Origin: an uncultured Lachnospiraceae bacterium
GTDB taxonomy: Bacteria; Bacillota; Clostridia; Lachnospirales; Lachnospiraceae
DNA: 21,148 nt
Assembly (NCBI GenBank): GCA_948688495.1
Contig: CAPQSW010000029.1
Coordinates: 1 to 21,148 of the forward strand
Direction of reading: 5' to 3'
Part shown: positions 6,757-14,150 of the stretch, piece after piece
How the letters are laid out: each line of letters starts with the position of its first letter
Numbering within the stretch: position 1 is the first letter of the stretch
Made by a program: the position numbers and the translations under genes
Notes under the pieces: model-generated
The model's input: the letters and a program-made list of their open reading frames with translations, nothing else
Databases searched by the model: none
Told to the model about the DNA's origin: nothing

Positions 6757-9700
6757 ATGAAACATTTTAAAACCATAACGGCGGCGCTGTTTACCATAAC
6801 GATGTTATTGATTCCGGCAATAACCGTTTCCGCTACAAGCTGTGGAGAGACCGTAAGACAGAACACGGAAGAAGAATTGCAGGCAGTTGACTATGAGACG
6901 AATGAGACCATTGGACAATTACTAGCGCCATCCCGGTATAGCGGACCAGAAAAACTGAATAAAAAAACGGAGATTTTCAAGCGGACTGGAAGACCTTTTG
7001 ATTCTATCACAGACGAAGAAGTCATAAAGGAGCTGAACCAGGATAATTTAAAAGTGATGTCCTATGAGGATGCATTTGCCAAAGTGCAAATGGAAATCGG
7101 AGACATCATCCAAAGAGTCGTCGACACTACTTCTGGAGCGGAAAGCAAAGGTGCAGACTTTTTCACGAATAAAATGCTGCAGAATAAAGAAAAACTGTTG
7201 CTGGGACTCACCTATCTGGAACGGCTCTATAACTTTGATATGGGAGAGCATAATATTAAGGATACTCTTCTTTATGAATCGAAACCATATATGTACGGTC
7301 AGATCGAAAATGTCTTAGACTGGCTGATTTATATCGGGGGAAAAGGCGGCGACACATTAAAAATTTCTAATAATACCAACGTATTTGGTTATAATAAAAT
7401 GTTCTGGCCGGTTACAACTTCTACTTCACTGGATGCTTTTTTGGAACAGAACAGGCAAAAATGGATACCGGATACACCGATGAACGAGTGGTTTTTACAG
7501 GAAAGCCCTGCGTATATTCTGGATAACCCATCTGTCTGGGACAACGATAATACCGGGATATACCAAAGACTGTGCAACAATTCCATTACACGTTCTTATA
7601 TTTTACCGCTGCTTACGGTATCCGAGGACAGCGTTTACGTGATTGCAAACTCATCTACCATCACATATGGAATCGTAGATTGTTATATTGACAGAAACTT
7701 AAAAGAAAGTAATCCTGTACGTTATGGTGAACTACGTGAACAATTTCAGCAGCAACTCGAAAAAGCGTCCAAGCAGCAAAAGGCTTTTATTGATGTCTGG
7801 TATCGGATTGCCAAACCCGAAAAGAAGAATTTGCTTTTATCCAATCGCGCCGTTTTGGACAGCCTGCGGATTGACCCCGACACAACGGTCCAATGGTCAG
7901 ATAAATTTGGCGAAAATGCTTCCCTTGGCGTCCGAGAATTTTTTACTCCTCTGGATTTATATGGAGACTATATGTTTGCTGATGGTGTAGCGGAAGGTGA
8001 GCGTATCCGTTATTATGTATCAAAGGCATTGACAGAACGTGGATTTGCAACGTACGCTCATGAATTGACGCATATTCTCGTCTCTAATTTAATGCTGAAC
8101 GGAAATGGTTTACGGGACGGCATGCTGGCGGAAGTCTATACAAGGGGAATGTTTGAACCATATGAAATCAACGACCCGCCTGCGTTTAACTTGAACCTGA
8201 TCTACAACCGCCAGGCAGTCAGTGACCGGTATCACAACGGGACACCTGAGCGATTTCAGGATGAATCGGATCTGCAGCATTATATGAGTGGTATCCTGGA
8301 TGTCATTTATACACTGGATTATGCAGAAGCAGATATTATGTTTACAAAAAGCACCGAAGAAAAAATGAAATGGTTCCACAAACTTGAACAGATAGAGGAT
8401 CCTGCAGAAAGAACAAATCAGGGAGACGAGGGTTCTGTACATTATCTGGATTCGGTAAGGGAGCTGACACTGGATGAGGCAGAGAATTTAAATACAATTG
8501 ATGACCTTATCCGTGACAGTATTATTGTATCGCGCTATGAGGTAAATGGGACACAGACAACTGGAACCATAGCGAGAAATGGTTATTATGTTGTTCCTCT
8601 CTTTAGCGCTAACTATGCCGGCGTACAAAATGACAATGGTGTCAGCGGTGACGTCATGATACGACGCCAGGCATTTGAACTGCTTGCTGAGTATGGATAT
8701 TATAACGGCATGGTTCCTTATATCTCCAACCAATATAAAGAATCTGCCAATTTGGAACAGACAATCCTGTCAGATTCCTATATACTGAAGAAAATATTTG
8801 GCGACACCTATGAAACAATGGCAGATTTTAAGACAGCGATGTTCCAGAAAAGGATCCATAAAACCAGCGAATTAAAGCCAGTCACCATCACATGGAAGGA
8901 TCAATCTGTTAAAATCAGTAATTTTGAAGAATTACGTCTGCTGATGAAAGAGGCCGTTGAGAGTGATTTGAACAACGTCTATGTATCGGGAGGAGCGAAT
9001 AATATCCGTGCACAGGCGACACAGGTTGAACGTCTCAAGCAAGAGATATTTAAGGCGTATTTAATCAAAACAGAAGACTTTCAGGAATCCATTTATGGCA
9101 TTGATACAGAACAGCCGGATACGCCGGAGCAGCCCGACATTCCCGAGCAGCCGGATACGCCAGAGCAGCCCGATACACCGGGCGATAATGAGAAACCGCC
9201 CAACAATGATACGGAACAGCCGGATGATAATAACAATGAACAGCCAAAACAGCCAGATGCTGGAAAAAATACGAACGATAAACTGCTTCTTTGCAAGGTA
9301 TCTTCTGCCAAAACTTCAAATACCATTCGATGGAATCCTGTAAAGTCTGCAGATGGATATGAGATATATGGAGCAAAATCTAATGGAAAATTTAAACGTC
9401 TGTGCACGATCAGGAAAAAATCTGTCAAGTGGACACACAAGAAATTAAAAAAGGGAACACAATATAAATATTATGTAAAAGCATATAAGAAAACAGGCAA
9501 AAAACGCGCAACACTGGCCAAATCCCTGACCATCTACAGCACAACAAAGGGCGGCAAATATACTAATCCTTCCAAATTAGGGATAAAGAAAACAAATTTG
9601 AGCGTAAAGCCTGGCAAGAAAATCCGGCTTTCTGTAAAAGTAACAGGAAAAAAGATAAGCAAAACAGGAAAAAAGGTACGTTATATCTCCTCAAATACGT

Positions 9701-9816
9701 CTATTGCAAAAGTATCAAACAAAGGAGTCATTACAGGAAAAAAACGCGGCCGCTGTACGATATACTGCGTTGCGAGCAATGGTCTGTATAAAAAAGTAAA
9801 GGTAACGGTAAATTAA
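6757..9816 (+). CDS. Secreted M26/Zmp-like (ZmpA/ZmpB/ZmpC, IgA1-protease-type) zinc metallopeptidase
   Basis: The product is 1019 residues. A signal peptide ends near residue 27 (ITVSA). Zinc is predicted to bind at H435-ELT-H439 plus E459, in the context HELTH ... GNGLRDGMLAEVYTRGMFE, which resembles peptidase family M26 (streptococcal IgA1 protease and Zmp enzymes) and places E436 as the catalytic glutamate. The catalytic region lies within about 60-780. A Pro/Glu/Gln/Asp linker (about 785-845) with four EQPD(T/I)P repeats follows, then a Lys-rich FN3-like module (about 846-925, GYEIYGAKSNGKFKRL) and a BIg2-like Ig module (about 935-1019, SSNTSIAKVSNKGVITGKKRG). It lacks the N-terminal LPXTG and G5 parts of streptococcal relatives, and no C-terminal anchor is seen. 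AAGGAGG lies 7 bases before the ATG; a sigma-A promoter is at 6581-6609 and a terminator at 9859-9892. The substrate is unknown; IgA or mucin-like glycoproteins are only candidates by family. Confidence 0.85.
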   Translation: MKHFKTITAALFTITMLLIPAITVSATSCGETVRQNTEEELQAVDYETNETIGQLLAPSRYSGPEKLNKKTEIFKRTGRPFDSITDEEVIKELNQDNLKVMSYEDAFAKVQMEIGDIIQRVVDTTSGAESKGADFFTNKMLQNKEKLLLGLTYLERLYNFDMGEHNIKDTLLYESKPYMYGQIENVLDWLIYIGGKGGDTLKISNNTNVFGYNKMFWPVTTSTSLDAFLEQNRQKWIPDTPMNEWFLQESPAYILDNPSVWDNDNTGIYQRLCNNSITRSYILPLLTVSEDSVYVIANSSTITYGIVDCYIDRNLKESNPVRYGELREQFQQQLEKASKQQKAFIDVWYRIAKPEKKNLLLSNRAVLDSLRIDPDTTVQWSDKFGENASLGVREFFTPLDLYGDYMFADGVAEGERIRYYVSKALTERGFATYAHELTHILVSNLMLNGNGLRDGMLAEVYTRGMFEPYEINDPPAFNLNLIYNRQAVSDRYHNGTPERFQDESDLQHYMSGILDVIYTLDYAEADIMFTKSTEEKMKWFHKLEQIEDPAERTNQGDEGSVHYLDSVRELTLDEAENLNTIDDLIRDSIIVSRYEVNGTQTTGTIARNGYYVVPLFSANYAGVQNDNGVSGDVMIRRQAFELLAEYGYYNGMVPYISNQYKESANLEQTILSDSYILKKIFGDTYETMADFKTAMFQKRIHKTSELKPVTITWKDQSVKISNFEELRLLMKEAVESDLNNVYVSGGANNIRAQATQVERLKQEIFKAYLIKTEDFQESIYGIDTEQPDTPEQPDIPEQPDTPEQPDTPGDNEKPPNNDTEQPDDNNNEQPKQPDAGKNTNDKLLLCKVSSAKTSNTIRWNPVKSADGYEIYGAKSNGKFKRLCTIRKKSVKWTHKKLKKGTQYKYYVKAYKKTGKKRATLAKSLTIYSTTKGGKYTNPSKLGIKKTNLSVKPGKKIRLSVKVTGKKISKTGKKVRYISSNTSIAKVSNKGVITGKKRGRCTIYCVASNGLYKKVKVTVN
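9109..9180 (+). repeat. Four 18-base tandem repeats encoding EQPD(T/I)P
   Basis: Four in-frame 18-base units, GA(A/G)CAGCC(G/C)GA(T/C)A(C/T)(G/T/A)CC(G/C/A)-like, encode the start of the Pro-rich linker between the protease domain and the C-terminal binding modules. Copy number could vary by slippage. Confidence 0.85.
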
Positions 9817-9858
9817 CTTGTGCTAAACTGTGTTTATCCATTTCGGATATGCATAAGC

Positions 9859-9892
9859 TGTCCCGGTGTTCCTGACACCGGGACAATTTTTC
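9859..9892 (+). terminator. Intrinsic terminator of the protease gene
   Basis: Perfect 11-bp stem TGTCCCGGTGT (9859-9869) / ACACCGGGACA (9875-9885) with a 5-base loop, followed by ATTTTTCC. Confidence 0.93.
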
Positions 9893-9944
9893 CATCATGT
9901 CTCTGCCTCCAATCTTATAGTACTGGTCTGCGCAACCTTCCTTC

Positions 9945-9973
9945 TTGTATCTTCACCTCTTTTATAGTAAAAT
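9945..9973 (+). promoter_or_regulatory. Possible promoter of hflK-hflC
   Basis: TTGTAT (9945-9950), a 17-base spacer and TAAAAT (9968-9973), 31 bases before the hflK ATG. Both hexamers are imperfect; TATCAT at 9975-9980 is an alternative -10. Confidence 0.35.
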
Positions 9974-10003
9974 TTATCATATAACACACAAAGGAGGACG
10001 CCT

Positions 10004-11203
10004 ATGTTCACAAAAAGAAAAATCAGAGAAATACCCAGCCCCGATAACCCCGACTTCAACCAGAACAATGAACCCCGCAAAAAGAACCGGGGAAAACATT
10101 TTTTCACAGCCCTAAAATGGTCTTTGCTCGGATGTCTTGTTGCGGTCACCCTTCTCAATACCATATTTTTCCTGCAGGAGGATGAATACGGCGTTATCCG
10201 TACGCTGGGCAGTACCAGCATTGTGGAGACACCCGGAATCAAATTTAAATTACCGTATCTGCAACATGTAACCAAAGTCAGCAAAGCCGCAAAACAATTC
10301 TCCGTAGGTTACTCCTTGGAAACAGATGAATCTATTTACAACGAATCCTTCATGATTACCAGCGATTACAATTTTGTCAATGTTGATTTCTATTTTGAGT
10401 ACCAGATTACGGATCCCATCAAATACCTCTATGCCGCTGAAGCCCCCGAGATCGTTGTGAAAAACCTTGCGCAAAGCTATATCCGTGACACAGTAGGGAC
10501 CTGTAAAGTAGATGACGTACTCACCACAGGAAAATATACGATACAGACTACGGTAAAGACCAAACTTCAGGAACGCCTGACTGCCGAGGACATTGGTATT
10601 CAAGTTACAAATGCTGTCATCCAGGATGCAGAAGTTCCTACTGAGGAGGTCAAACAGGCATTCAAAAATGTAGAAGATGCCAAACAAGGCATGGACACAG
10701 CAATCAACAATGCCAATGCAGATGCCAATACCCGGATTCCCAAAGCGGAAGCAGATGCTGACAAGATAATCAAAGACGCCCAGGCCAAAAGAGAATCCCT
10801 GATTGCAGAGGCCGAGGGGCAAACTGCACGCTTCAACTCCCTGTATGCCGAATATGCAAAATTTCCACTGATTACCAAACAGCGGATGTTCTATGAAACG
10901 ATGGAAGACATTCTTCCAGGCATGAAAGTTTATATTTCTGATGGAAGCACCCAGACGCTGCTCCCTTTAGAGCCTTTTTCCAACATTGGCGTGACCGGCA
11001 ACTCCAATACAGCAGATAGTTCCAACACGTCGGGCGCCCCTGGCTCAACGAATAACTCTGGCACAGCGGACAACTCCAGAACGGCAGATACTTCCGATAC
11101 AGCAGACGATTCCGACATGGATTCTTCGGAGGAGGACGTAGAGGATGTGGAAGACATTGATGAAGATACAGAGGAGGACTATGATGAAGACATCGAAGAA
11201 TAA
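10004..11203 (+). CDS. hflK: HflK-like SPFH membrane protein, FtsH modulator, with an acidic C-terminal tail
   Basis: The product is 399 residues. With HflC, family members form a membrane-bound cage around the protease FtsH and modulate its activity. AAAGGAGG lies 6 bases before the ATG. A short, basic N-terminal segment is followed by one membrane helix (about 38-57) and the SPFH/band-7 domain (about 57-235; EDEYGVIRTLG, then NVDFYFEYQITDPIKYLY). A helical region rich in Ala, Glu and Lys follows (about 225-290; DADKIIKDAQAKRESLIAEA), then the family's MFYETMEDILPG segment. Residues 330-399 are unusual: Ser/Thr/Asn/Asp-rich, then strongly acidic, with 18 of the last 24 residues Asp or Glu. 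By homology the bulk of the protein lies outside the cytoplasm. hflC starts inside the end of this gene with its ribosome site in the acidic-tail codons. No ftsH is present in the window. Confidence 0.9.
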   Translation: MFTKRKIREIPSPDNPDFNQNNEPRKKNRGKHFFTALKWSLLGCLVAVTLLNTIFFLQEDEYGVIRTLGSTSIVETPGIKFKLPYLQHVTKVSKAAKQFSVGYSLETDESIYNESFMITSDYNFVNVDFYFEYQITDPIKYLYAAEAPEIVVKNLAQSYIRDTVGTCKVDDVLTTGKYTIQTTVKTKLQERLTAEDIGIQVTNAVIQDAEVPTEEVKQAFKNVEDAKQGMDTAINNANADANTRIPKAEADADKIIKDAQAKRESLIAEAEGQTARFNSLYAEYAKFPLITKQRMFYETMEDILPGMKVYISDGSTQTLLPLEPFSNIGVTGNSNTADSSNTSGAPGSTNNSGTADNSRTADTSDTADDSDMDSSEEDVEDVEDIDEDTEEDYDEDIEE

Positions 11204-12074
11204 AGTTTTATTGGCATTTCTGATAATTTTAATATTTGTACTTATCAATATGGCAACTGTCGTCACCCGCCCCGGTGAATACCGGGTCATACGGCAATTT
11301 GGAAAAATCATACGGATAGACACCGTTGACAGCCATCCTTACGGCCTTGGGTTCAAAGTTCCTTTTATACAGACTGAAACCCCCATCAGCAGTAAGCTGA
11401 TTTTAAGTGACCTGGCGGCAAGTGACGTTATGACCTCCGACAAGAAGTCCATGATTTCTGACTGTTTCGTACTTTGGAGAATCAACGACCCCAGCAAATT
11501 CATCCAAAAGTTAAGCGGCTCCCAGCAGAATGCAGAATCCCGTATCAGCTCAAACGTCTACAATGCCCTGAAAAATGTTATCAGCAGCCTTACACAGGAA
11601 GAAGTTATCTCTGGACGCGATGGGGAACTTGCCGAACTATTAACGGAAAAACTTGGCACCGGGCTGAATGCGTATGGCATTTATATAGAAAAAATAGAGA
11701 CGAAAATGCTTGACCTCCCGGATGAGAACAAGGAAGCTGTTTACAGCCGCATGGTCTCTGAGCGTGGCAATATTGCAGCCTCCTACAAAGCAAAAGGAGA
11801 ACAGGAAGCACAAAAAATCAAGAATAACACAGATGAGAAAACGACTGTAATCATTGCTCGGGCGCAAAAAACTGCTGACACAACCATTGCAGAAGGCGAG
11901 GCAGAATACATGCGCATTTTGAGTGAAGCCTACAATGATGAAGCAAAAGCAGATTTCTACAGCTTTGTACGGCAGTTAGATGCCATGAAAGCTACTCTCA
12001 AAAATCAGGACAATACCATTGTACTGGACAAGGAGTCCCCTATTGCCCAGTTATTCTACCAGGGGGCCGATTAA
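11184..12074 (+). CDS. hflC: HflC-like SPFH membrane protein, partner of HflK
   Basis: The product is 296 residues, the usual partner of HflK in an FtsH-modulating complex. The frame is open from an ATG at 11145, but GAGGAGG at 11171-11177 marks the start at 11184 (6-base spacing); ATG 11181 is possible with tighter spacing. Residues 1-28 are a basic start plus one membrane helix (NKVLLAFLIILIFVLINMA). The SPFH domain follows (about 29-190; VTRPGEYRVIRQFGKI, DKKSMISDCFVLWRINDP, LLTEKLGTGLNAYGI), then an Ala/Glu/Lys-rich helical segment (YKAKGEQEAQKIK ... TTIAEGEAEYMRILSEAY) and FVRQLDAMKATL near the end, all typical of HflC. The start overlaps hflK by 20 bases, so the two are probably translationally coupled. 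A terminator overlaps the stop codon. Confidence 0.92.
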   Translation: MKTSKNKVLLAFLIILIFVLINMATVVTRPGEYRVIRQFGKIIRIDTVDSHPYGLGFKVPFIQTETPISSKLILSDLAASDVMTSDKKSMISDCFVLWRINDPSKFIQKLSGSQQNAESRISSNVYNALKNVISSLTQEEVISGRDGELAELLTEKLGTGLNAYGIYIEKIETKMLDLPDENKEAVYSRMVSERGNIAASYKAKGEQEAQKIKNNTDEKTTVIIARAQKTADTTIAEGEAEYMRILSEAYNDEAKADFYSFVRQLDAMKATLKNQDNTIVLDKESPIAQLFYQGAD

Positions 12075-12085
12075 GGCCCCTTTTT
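12062..12085 (+). terminator. Intrinsic terminator overlapping the hflC stop codon
   Basis: GGGGCC (12063-12068) pairs with GGCCCC (12075-12080) around a loop holding the TAA stop (12072-12074), followed by TTTTT. Compact, with a good U-tract. Confidence 0.88.
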
Positions 12086-12133
12086 AATGTCAAAAAATGC
12101 ATGACCGCTCAAACAAATTATACCCTTTTTATA

Positions 12134-12161
12134 TTGCTTTTTTCATAAAAAGGTCTATAAT
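12134..12161 (+). promoter_or_regulatory. Possible promoter of the 4HB-type chemoreceptor gene
   Basis: TTGCTT (12134-12139), a 16-base spacer and TATAAT (12156-12161). A second TATAAT at 12167-12172 has no matching -35. The leader would be about 130 bases. No sigma-28 (TAAA/GCCGATAA) motif is seen. Confidence 0.4.
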
Positions 12162-12176
12162 AAACTTATAATATTA

Positions 12177-12214
12177 CTACCATTATAACTTCTTCACAGA
12201 CTGAGGAATGGTAG
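12177..12214 (+). promoter_or_regulatory. Leader inverted repeat upstream of the 4HB-type chemoreceptor gene
   Basis: CTACCATT (12177-12184) and AATGGTAG (12207-12214) form a perfect 8-bp stem with a 22-base loop, at the predicted start of the leader RNA. It could be an RNA hairpin or an operator. No c-di-GMP riboswitch core is seen. Confidence 0.35.
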
Positions 12215-12299
12215 CAATACACCAAGTCATTTTTCCTTTATCGAAAAATGTATTACTCACATTATTTATTTCATCATTCCTAAAGGGGGCATTTTACAA

Positions 12300-14000
12300 A
12301 TGAATCAAGAGAATATTGAAAAACGGCTTACCAGGTCCTTTTTCAAAATAGCAGCAATTATGGCAGCAGTGGTAATCTTAACCTTAATTTCCTTAGTTGT
12401 CATATCGACAAGGTACTCCTATGCTTTGAAAAATTTTGGATTCGCACAGGGCGACATTGGAACGGCTATGTTTCAATTTGCAGATATACGCTCATCTCTG
12501 CGGGCTGCAATTGGTTATGATGACACAGAGGCCATAGATGCGGTTGTAGCACAGCACAGCGAATTGAAAGCCAGCTTTGAAGAATCCTTTGCACAAATAG
12601 AGAAAACGATTGTATCTAAGAGCGGAAGAACCACTTATGATGAAATCAAGTCCGAGCTGGACGCTTACTGGGAACTGGATTCCAAGATTATGGAACTTGG
12701 GGCAACAACAGACAGAGAACTCTGCAAACAGGCACAAGACATAGCATTGACTGATTTGGCCCCAATTTATAACAGCATCTATGCAAAAATGGAATCCCTT
12801 CTGGACGTAAAAGTGAAAGAGGGAAAACAACTATCTTCCCTATTGACCATTATGTTATGGATTCTCGTGATTGCCATCATTGCCATAATCGTTGGTACCA
12901 TGGCATTATCTACTAAGCTGGGAAGGAAAATCTCAAAAAAGATTTCTGTCCCACTCGGTGACCTGGGATCTCGTTTTAAGACATTTGCTAATGGTGAACT
13001 TACATCGCCCTTCCCAATGATTGAAACCGGTGATGAAATCGAAGCCATTGAAAAGGACGCCCGGGAAATGGCTGAAAAGTTAGATGAGATTATTTTTGAT
13101 ATCGAAGAAGTATTACGGGAAATGGCAAACGGCAACTATGCAGTGAAGTCTAATGCGGAGGAACGCTACACTGGTGATTTCCGAAAGCTGTACCAATCAA
13201 TGCGTGCATTAAAAAGCCAGATGTCAGAGACTTTATTGTCTATCGGAGATGTTTCCACACAGGTATCTGCCGGTTCGGACTCTCTGGCACAGGCTTCACA
13301 GGCTCTTGCCGAGGGCGCAACAGATCAGAGCATTTCTGTACAGGAACTGCATGAGACAATCTCCAATGTTACGGTTGGCATGGCAGAAAGCGCCAAGAGT
13401 GCAGATGCATCTTACGAAAAAGCACAGCTTTATGCCAGCGAGGCAGACAACAGCCGTCAGGAGATGAACAGTATGATGGTTGCCATGGAACGTATCAACG
13501 CTGCCTCCACTGGCATTGGAAACATTATTTCTGAGATTGAATCCATTGCCTCACAAACGAACCTGCTGTCCTTAAACGCATCCATAGAGGCTGCGCGTGC
13601 GGGGGAATCTGGACGTGGATTTGCCGTTGTTGCTGATGAAATCAGGGAACTGGCAAACCAGAGCGCACAGGCCGCTGTTGATACCAGAGAATTGATTGAA
13701 AAGTCGTTAAATGAAGTTGCAGAAGGGAACCGTGCTGCGGAGAATGCCTCCAATGCTATCGAATCCGTTATCGAAGGTATCAAGGAGACGGCAGATTTCT
13801 CCAAGAACCTCAAGAACATGATGGAGGAACAGACGGAAGCAATGCGGCGTGTAGAATCTGGTATTAATGTAATTTCAGAAGTTATACAGAGCAATGCAGC
13901 CACCGCCGAGGAATCCGCCGCTACCAGCGAAGAATTGTCTGCACAGGCATCTGTTTTGGACGAACTTATTGGACACTTTGTATTACCAGAACGAGAATAG
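12300..14000 (+). CDS. Methyl-accepting chemotaxis protein with a four-helix-bundle-like sensor
   Basis: The product is 566 residues, a second membrane chemoreceptor. A membrane segment (about 16-38) is followed by an all-helical extracellular region of about 145 residues (about 40-185), which suggests a 4HB_MCP-type rather than a Cache sensor. A second membrane segment (about 182-203) and a HAMP region (about 204-258; VPLGDLGSRFKTFANGELTSP) follow. A second HAMP-like segment (about 262-310) comes next, then the signalling domain (about 320-566) with the hairpin tip at about 414-467 (ASQTNLLSLNASIEAARAG and VADEIRELANQSAQAA). AAGGGGG lies about 10 bases before the ATG. It shares overall plan and ending (SNAATAEESAATSEELSAQA) with the receptor at 4187-6160 but has an unrelated sensor. 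A strong hairpin follows at 14028-14065. Ligand unknown. Confidence 0.95.
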   Translation: MNQENIEKRLTRSFFKIAAIMAAVVILTLISLVVISTRYSYALKNFGFAQGDIGTAMFQFADIRSSLRAAIGYDDTEAIDAVVAQHSELKASFEESFAQIEKTIVSKSGRTTYDEIKSELDAYWELDSKIMELGATTDRELCKQAQDIALTDLAPIYNSIYAKMESLLDVKVKEGKQLSSLLTIMLWILVIAIIAIIVGTMALSTKLGRKISKKISVPLGDLGSRFKTFANGELTSPFPMIETGDEIEAIEKDAREMAEKLDEIIFDIEEVLREMANGNYAVKSNAEERYTGDFRKLYQSMRALKSQMSETLLSIGDVSTQVSAGSDSLAQASQALAEGATDQSISVQELHETISNVTVGMAESAKSADASYEKAQLYASEADNSRQEMNSMMVAMERINAASTGIGNIISEIESIASQTNLLSLNASIEAARAGESGRGFAVVADEIRELANQSAQAAVDTRELIEKSLNEVAEGNRAAENASNAIESVIEGIKETADFSKNLKNMMEEQTEAMRRVESGINVISEVIQSNAATAEESAATSEELSAQASVLDELIGHFVLPERE

Positions 14001-14027
14001 GAATACAACATACATAACAGATTTACT

Positions 14028-14069
14028 AACAGACCGCTATGCCGGATGTGGCATAGCGGTCTGTTTATT
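14028..14069 (+). terminator. Terminator of the 4HB-type chemoreceptor gene
   Basis: Perfect 16-bp stem AACAGACCGCTATGCC (14028-14043) / GGCATAGCGGTCTGTT (14050-14065) with a 6-base loop, followed by TATT. Because the arms end in AA/TT it can also act on the opposite strand. Confidence 0.85.
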
Positions 14070-14074
14070 CGTGC

Positions 14075-14102
14075 AAATACCCCGTCAGCTGACGGGGTAT
14101 TT
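14075..14102. terminator. 28-base perfect palindrome, likely bidirectional terminator between convergent genes
   Basis: AAATACCCCGTCAG (14075-14088) followed directly by its exact complement CTGACGGGGTATTT (14089-14102). In RNA either strand would fold with an AGCT loop and end in UAUUU. It lies 49 bases beyond the glycosidase stop and 10 bases past the chemoreceptor terminator stem. Confidence 0.7.
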
Positions 14103-14150
14103 GACTGTTTTCTTCAAGCTACAATGCCGTGATTACTTTCCCTGTGAGAG

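Noticed and set aside
9065..9440. Two overlapping minus-strand frames (103 and 115 codons) with repeated CSGVSGCSG or YPA patterns
   Set aside because: The patterns are reverse readings of the EQPDTP repeat in the protease linker; no ribosome site or independent support.
10250..10822. 190-codon open frame on the minus strand inside hflK
   Set aside because: It is antisense to a clear SPFH gene and its product is a Cys/Phe/Ile-rich mirror of the opposite codons, with no family resemblance or ribosome site.
11145..11183. Upstream ATG for hflC giving 13 extra residues
   Set aside because: No ribosome site before 11145, while GAGGAGG sits at the right distance from 11184 and the extension is only the shadow of the hflK acidic tail.
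12086..12299. c-di-GMP (GEMM) riboswitch before the chemoreceptor gene
   Set aside because: This is common before clostridial motility genes, but the GACGCAAAGC core and tetraloop receptor elements are missing.
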